Positions 58,326 to 64,000 of a DNA stretch of 64,000 bases are shown here, piece after piece. Made by a program: the position numbers and the translations under genes. The notes under the pieces are model-generated. The model worked only from the letters and a program-made list of their open reading frames with translations, ran no database searches and had not been told where the DNA came from. This DNA is from Verticillium longisporum (taxonomy: Eukaryota > Ascomycota > Sordariomycetes > Glomerellales > Plectosphaerellaceae), in contig JAETXT010000005.1 of assembly GCA_019188255.1 (NCBI GenBank), positions 1,550,001 through 1,614,000 on the forward strand. The letters are read 5' to 3'. How positions within the stretch are numbered: position 1 is the first letter of the stretch; every line of letters begins with the position of its first letter.

Positions 58326-59569
58326 ACCTGAACCACCCCACCCCCCCTGAACTTCGGTTTGCAGGCGCACCTTGAACCCCTTCCGTCAGCAGTCGACAGG
58401 GCGCCATGTCGAATTTTGAACCCTCTTCCAGCGCACTAGTCCCCACCCTTGCCCTTCCACAGTGCCCCCCCCCCTGCTCCTAACCCTCGCCTATCAGGTA
58501 CCTGACTGTGAAGGCGAGGCATGGGGCGACGAGTGGCAGGCGTCCCTTTCACCCCCTCCACCTCTTCCCCCGATCCCCATCCCTTGCTTCCCAATGTGTC
58601 CTCGACCCGCCCATTGTTCTCTCGATCTCTCTCCCCCCTCCCTCTCTCTTCTCGACTCCTGCAGCCTGTACAGGGCAGGTAAACCATACGGCGTACCACC
58701 CCATCACTGTGGACTCGCGCTTGGCCTTTTCTTTCCCGTCTTCTCTGCCCTGCCAATTCACCCTCACTGCCTGGCGCATCGCAAGCACCGTGCCTCCCGT
58801 CCTTACCAACCTTCCAACATTGTCATCACTTGCCCTTCTGGCCTCCCAATCCGCTGTACTAGATCCACGAACCAAAGGACGCACCGAGACACGTTCCTCG
58901 CTCCTCGGACATTCCGCGTCTCCAACTTGCACGACAACGAGAGACCACCCTCCTCCATCCACCTGCCATACTCGCGCCCTCTCTCTCCGTCTCTCCGTCT
59001 CTTTCCTCTTCCACGGCCCCATTCGACGATTGAGCCACCTACGCCTTCCATACGACGACCACCACGATACAAGACGCTATCCTCGCGTCACGACATGAAC
59101 CAAATCCTCATCTCGAACGGCGACAGATCTTGAACTCTCACTTTTTGGCTTTCCATCGCCAATCCCCGCTCCACTTTCCGAAGAACCGAAGAGTCAGGCA
59201 TTCCATGTCACCCAGGTTCTCCATCGCCCTTGTCCTTCCTCGCATCGACAGCCTGTAAACACCTGGGCGCAGCTTTCCAGAGCGATATTGCGCTCCATTG
59301 CCACTGCATTAGGCCTCCCGCCTCCTCTCGCGACAGTGAAAGAAAGAGCTGGGGATCGAATCGCGCACTCGACGAGAGAGACGCCTTGGGCATCGCCCTC
59401 GCCTTAACTCGCTACCTCGCCGTTACAACCAGCACGGTTGTGCCGATTCTTCGAGGAACCGTTATACCAGTGCCTTGGCTACGCAGTCTGCTTGGTCTTG
59501 AACTCTGCTCTCCCGGTTCCGAGGCTGCTCCGGTCGCGAGGCCGGTTGCACCCCTATCCGCGAAACGCG

Positions 59570-62371
59570 ATGGATCATTCCAGGCTCCACGTTGTCTATG
59601 TAAACCGCCGCTTTCGCGAGGACAGACGAGTTACAGCCCCTTCGAATCAGGCACAGGATGCCAATCACATCTCATCCGAGCAACAATGGGAATCGGAAGA
59701 CTTGCGACAGGATGTCGAGGTCCTGCTCGAGTCGTTTAGCGAAGGTGCGTCGCGGATCACTGAGCGCAGGCAAGTGAAGTACTAATCTTGATGTTCTAGT
59801 TCATCTTTGCTCCACCGGCAGCGCATGTCTGGCTTCCTTGTACGACATCCAAGAAGGCTCCATCGTGGATTTGAGGCCTTCTTTGGTTCTTATTGACACT
59901 CCCGACGACGAACACATCCCCGAGGAGCCTCAGCCGAGGTCCAGGTCGCCGTCACCCATGTCACGCCCTGAATCCAGAGAAGTAGAGATTCACACTCCGG
60001 ATGAGGAGGTGTACGGGCTCAGGCTGTTGCAAAGGATCATGACAGAGGCTCATCTCCGCAGCCTCTCGAAACTGGTCGTGCCAATATTGCTCATCGGACA
60101 GGCGATTGTCAACAGGGGTTCTTCCCCGCAGGACGCCGGAAGCTATTTGGCCGGAGTTCGGCCCGTCGACCGCCGGCTCGTCATGCGGTGCCTTGACCTC
60201 GGTGCTGCCGATGTCATCTTGAGGCCCATGCACGCAAAGTGCGTCATGAGTCTTGAGATTCATGCCCACCGAGTACGGAAGGATGCTGCGAAGGAACAAC
60301 AAGCCATTCTGGAGGTTCGTCGCGGGAGGAAACGGTCGTGGGTGGGTGTGAACGAAGAGAGACCGTTTGCGTACCTTAGGGAGGCCATGGTGTCCAGCCT
60401 TATGAAGGGGATATGCCGGCTTCCAACCGACGATGACGACAAGATTGCCAACGTCAGCATAGCTGTCTCTACGGAACGACAGGCCGCCATTGCCACGGCC
60501 ATCGGGAGCTGGCATTTCTGCGCTCATGATTTTTCCGACGATGAGCTGCTGGTGGCGGCCATGGTCATGTTCAAGCACGCCCTCTCCATGCCGCAGCTTG
60601 AGCGTTGGCGGATACCCGCAGGTGAGTAGACCTAATGCGTCCAAGCCTTCTGCTTGTGCCCGTCCGCTGACACAAAGCCAGACCAACTCATCAACTTCTT
60701 GGTCGCATGCCGGGCTGCTTACAACAGCTTCGTGCCTTATCACAACTTCCGTCATGTCGTGGATGTCCTCCAGGCTACCTTCAATTTCCTCGTTCACATT
60801 GGCATCATCGCACCCTACCCCTGGACCTTCACTCCCAAGCACCAGCCACCTCACCTGTCGCGGATCTATTGAGCCCCATTGACGGCCTGACCCTGCTCAT
60901 CACTGCTATCGGTCACGATGTCGGTCACCCTGGCGTCAACAACGGCTTCCTCGTCACACTCAATGCCCCCTTGGCTCAGCTGTACAACGACCGCTCTGTG
61001 TTGGAGTCTTTCCACTGCGCTGCCTACTCGCAAATCCTGCGGAGGTACTGGCCTGCTGTCTTTGAGGACTCCAAGATGCGGAACCTGATGATCAGTTCTA
61101 TTCTTGCGACCGACATGGGGCTGCACTTTGACTACATGAAGAAGCTGGGTGATCTCCAGGCAAAGCTCGAGGTCAACAGCACCACTGATGGCTGGAATGG
61201 GCGCATGGTGGAAGAGCAAAAGGCATTGGCTTGCTCACTGCTCATCAAGTGCGCGGACATCAGCAACGTGGTACGTACATTTTCTTTCCGCAAACTGCGA
61301 ACGAGTGCCCCCCACAGGCTAACATGAATCCAGGCCAGGAAATATGAAGCTGCTCTTCAGTGGATGTTCATCCTTTCCGACGAATTTTCACGACAGTCTT
61401 CCATGGAGAATGAGCTGGAAATTCAGTCGTCGCTCCTGGCAACTCCCAAGAAAGACCTCGTCTCACTTGCCAAGGCTCAGCTCGGTTTCATGAACATGTT
61501 TGCCATTCCCCTTTTCCAGGGTGTTGCTGACATCATGCCCACAATGCAATATACTGTGGACGAGCTTGAACGGAACAAGGTTCTCTTTGAGGGGCGGGTG
61601 CATGAAGAACAGGCCAAGGAAGATCCTGTTCGCAAGAGGCTCCTGAAGGAGGGAACTTTTTCACCGCGCACTATGAGCTTCGTGGTTGAATCAGACACGC
61701 AAACACCACCTACTGCCCAGGCAGGCTCACCATTGGCCGAGATTACTACGCCCTCGACACTCACTGACGGGAAGAAGACGGACGAAAAAGAACTCTCACC
61801 GCCGCCTTCGAATCCGACGAGCAAGCCAGCACACATTCCTGACACGACAGAGGAGTACAAGGAAGTCAACGGAGGCTTTGTGTCGGACTTTGAGTCTGTT
61901 ACTGACTTTGCCGCGAGCGATCCGTTCCACAGTCGCGAGCAGCTCAGCAGCATACCGGACCAACCCACGCATCAAAACAACAAGCAACGATGTAGCGAGA
62001 CAACCGACGGCAGCGCGGCCGGCCATGTCTCGGGTGACTGGGCCTCGCAAGCGACGAGCGCGACAACTGGCAAGATGCCACTCTCGCCGAGCACCCAGGG
62101 TACAAGCATTGTCAGCAGAGAATCAGCAGAACGGCGAGTGAGCATCCCCGTCATCGCCGAGCCGAAGGACTCATATGGCTCGAAGACGGAGCCGCTCCTG
62201 CACACCCAGGAATCGAATGGATCCAACGGCAGCATTGGCAAAGCCGAGGGGGCCAAGGTACTCAGGAAGAAAACCAGCCGGTTCAGGATGAACAACTTTC
62301 CCTTTTTTAGGCGCAACAGGGGCGCAAGCCCCTCACTCTCAGCGAGCGACACAACTGGCGGGAGTCAGTAG
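59570..62371 (+). CDS. High-affinity 3',5'-cyclic nucleotide phosphodiesterase (PdeH/Pde2-like; one frameshift)
   Basis: The enzyme hydrolyses cAMP and so lowers protein kinase A signalling; in plant-pathogenic relatives the orthologue is PdeH. Exons are 59570..59744, 59800..60621, 60682..61270 and 61334..62371, with introns of 55, 60 and 63 nt (ACTAAT branch in the first). The metal-binding HD-domain motifs are present: YHNFRH (His codons 60741 and 60753), GHDVGHPGVNN (60914-60928) and CADISN just before intron 3. A receiver-like domain without a clear phosphorylation site precedes the catalytic domain (IVDLRPSLVLIDTP ... GAADVILRPMH). The C terminus is a long Ser/Thr-rich tail ending in basic FFRRNRGASPSLS. 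One base is missing near 60860-60864, between PPHLSR and DLLSPIDGLTLL; with it restored the length is exactly 875 codons, stop included. Confidence 0.92.
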
Positions 62372-63565
62372 TTCTTTCGTCGGTGACGAAGGAGGTACGA
62401 AACGATGGCACGACAGGGGATTTTCATTTTTTATTTTTATTTTGCGCCGCGGAATGTATTATACCACACTAGTGACGCGCAGCCGGTACCGAGGACAGGT
62501 AGACATGCTGTGCTGTGTTGCATCTGGTGCCGAGACGAGCGAGGCTGGCGAGCGCTCGCCGTCGACGAGTTTCAGAGCGTCACGGCAGGTGACTATCTGC
62601 TCACCACGGTGCGTCGACTGTCTCTCACCGGCGGGTTCGATATACGGGATGACTGGGATAGAAGAGGCGTTGCAATGGTTTTCGGCGCTGGGTATGGCGA
62701 TGGCCTGACCTGACAGGCACGGTATTTGTTGCAGTCACAGCAAGGGCAAGGCGGAAGGCGGAAAGCGGCAGGCATTATTTGAGTTCAGCGAGTATGACTG
62801 ACTGAATGAGCGAGGCTTGTTAGCCACGTCCCAGAAGGGCACTTTTTCTTGGGGAGGGTAGCAGAAAACTAGGTATCTACGCGGTCGACTGGAAAGTAGG
62901 CGGCGTGTCAGTCAGGGCCAGGCTCCTCGACTCTGCTCAATCCATGAACCAACCCCCCAGTACCTCCTATATCATGCACTTGCATCCTCGCTCGAGTACA
63001 GGTGATGATTGTAGCCACTCACCTAGGCACCTCTACATAAGGTAAGGTAGGTACCATGTAGGTCGGCACTTAGTCATCATCGGCCGAGCTCAGTCAGGTC
63101 AGGCAGAAGGCGGCGCACAGGCCAGCCGACAGCTGGCCGTCCCCCAAGGTGAGGTACCTTGCGTCGCTCAGCCAGGCATCCAGGCGCCACTGCGGCAACC
63201 GGGGAAGATGGCGCCAAACCCGAAACGGTTATCTGTACCCACTTGTTTCGTCATGTGCCTGGCATGCGGCGACTTGTTGCACCTTTCTGGGCAGCTTGCG
63301 GGTGGTTTGCGTGGTTCTTGCCGTCTGAGCTGCAGCCTGCGCTTGCTGCTCGTTCCTCCCAGCGCCTTGGCGGGTCCCCAAACGCCCGCACTGCTCGTCG
63401 TCACAACAGAGCTCCCCCTCCCTCCTCATCAACCCTGCCGTGCCCCATCATCCACGCCTCCGTCCTTCCCTCTTCCTCTTCCTCCCTTCCCATCGCAATA
63501 CTCTATACATCATCCCCATCTCCCACATCTTGTACACACATAGGAGGTAGAAACGCATCTTCACA
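62372..63565. other. Intergenic region and carboxypeptidase Y promoter, 1.2 kb
   Basis: No gene seen. It contains a TACCT/AGGTA element (63020-63062) and a CT-rich tract at about 63400-63510 directly upstream of the next start. Confidence 0.55.
63020..63062. repeat. TACCT/AGGTA element
   Basis: CACCTAGGCACCT is followed by AAGGTAAGGTAGGTACC, partly complementary, matching the dispersed palindrome type. Confidence 0.6.
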
Positions 63566-64000
63566 ATGAGACTGTCTACCTCTGCCCTTGCCCTGGGCGC
63601 AGCTACCGCTGTTGCTGGCCTGGACCAGCAGCACGTCCTCGGTGGCGACGGCTTCGAGTCCATCAAGGTCGCCGGCGAGTCCTGGATGAATGTCTTCGAG
63701 GAGAAGTTCCACGACATCACCTCCGAGGCCAAGGCCGTTTGGGACGAGATCACTCTTCTCGCCCCCGAGGCCGTCGAGGCCTTCAAGAAGACGGCCAAAC
63801 TCTCCCAGCCCAAGCCCCATGTCCGCAAGCCTGATTCGGCCTGGGACCATGTTGTCAAGGGCGCCGAAATCCACGACATGTGGGTCGAGAAGGAGGCCGG
63901 CGAGAAGCACCGCCAGTACAGCGGCCACCTCGAGAACTACAACCTCCGCGCCAAGAAGGTCGACCCTTCCAAGCTCGGTATCGACAAGGTCAAGCAGTAC
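63566..64000 (+). CDS. Carboxypeptidase Y precursor, N-terminal part (runs off the window)
   Basis: The frame is open from ATG 63566 to the window end, 145 codons. It starts with a signal peptide ([18 protein letters not shown], cleavage probably near residue 17), followed by the propeptide typical of vacuolar serine carboxypeptidase Y (CpyA/Prc1): [23 protein letters not shown], then [14 protein letters not shown] with [19 protein letters not shown] and VKQY. The mature enzyme should follow beyond the edge, so the catalytic Ser-Asp-His residues cannot be checked here. CPY is a vacuolar peptidase that removes C-terminal residues and is activated by cleavage of this propeptide. Codon use is strongly C-ending, suggesting high expression. 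Confidence 0.92.
   Translation, partial: MRLSTSALALGAATAVAGLDQQHVLGGDGFESIKVAGESWMNVFEEKFHDITSEAKAVWDEITLLAPEAVEAFKKTAKLSQPKPHVRKPDSAWDHVVKGAEIHDMWVEKEAGEKHRQYSGHLENYNLRAKKVDPSKLGIDKVKQY

Larger units (their letters stand above)
52858..59569. other. Gene-poor region, 6.7 kb, ending in the phosphodiesterase leader
   Basis: No supported gene. It holds a CCAGAA-type minisatellite (54771-54816), a heptamer tandem array (57194-57270), and palindromes at 57331-57364 and 58290-58325. From about 58440 to 59200 the plus strand is strongly CT-rich (CTCTCTCC tracts), as in long leaders of fungal signalling genes. Several ATGs with short open frames precede the phosphodiesterase start. Confidence 0.5.

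Noticed and set aside
63503..63928. A minus-strand frame rich in Leu and Gly
   Set aside because: It is the antisense of the carboxypeptidase Y propeptide, whose own frame has a signal peptide and family motifs.

Overview
The window is nuclear DNA from a filamentous ascomycete, most likely a Sordariomycete. The coding genes carry short introns (46 to 163 nt) with GT(A/G)-type donors, CTAAC/CTGAC-like branch sites and AG acceptors. Intergenic DNA is GC-balanced, and short AGGTA/TACCT palindromes recur between genes, as is common in this class. Every product I could name is a conserved fungal protein. I saw no tRNA, rRNA, CRISPR array or recognisable intact transposon.

Layout. 0-6 kb: a WRAP73/Wdr8 WD40 protein and an RRM protein, both on +. 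8-16.3 kb: a large HEAT-repeat AP-1 accessory protein (Laa1/HEATR5, -), then a divergent TACO1/YebC-type mitochondrial translational activator (+), convergent with PET100 (-). TACO1 and PET100 both serve cytochrome c oxidase biogenesis. 16.9-30.1 kb looks accessory: an intronless 815-aa protein of unknown family, an uncharacterised coiled protein with an RVRF motif, a small one-TM protein, an F-box-like protein and a decayed monocarboxylate transporter. 31-35.6 kb is a compact housekeeping block: CFIm25 (+), a UPF0047/YjbQ protein (-), the complex I zinc subunit NDUFS6 (-) and the exosome cofactor Mpp6 (+). 35.6-42.3 kb is gene-free as far as I can see. 42.3-52.9 kb holds an insulin-degrading-enzyme-like M16 peptidase and a large DUSP+USP deubiquitinase (Ubp12/USP4-15 type), both +. 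After another sparse stretch come the high-affinity cAMP phosphodiesterase (59.6-62.4 kb, +) and, running off the right edge, the start of a carboxypeptidase Y precursor.

The most striking property is how many conserved genes have a broken reading frame. At least nine junctions need one extra base, mostly inside short homopolymers (Laa1 twice, the 20.5-22.4 kb gene three times, the deubiquitinase twice, the phosphodiesterase once, the transporter once). Four otherwise intact housekeeping genes (WRAP73, Mpp6, IDE, USP) each carry one in-frame TAA or TAG at a position inside a conserved block. The uniform direction of the shifts points to consensus-sequence errors rather than biology for most of them. 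The transporter is the exception: it also has an internal deletion and is probably a real pseudogene. Annotators should expect automatic gene callers to split these genes.

No clearly new biological system was found. The best candidates for novelty are the unknown proteins in the 16.9-30 kb block.
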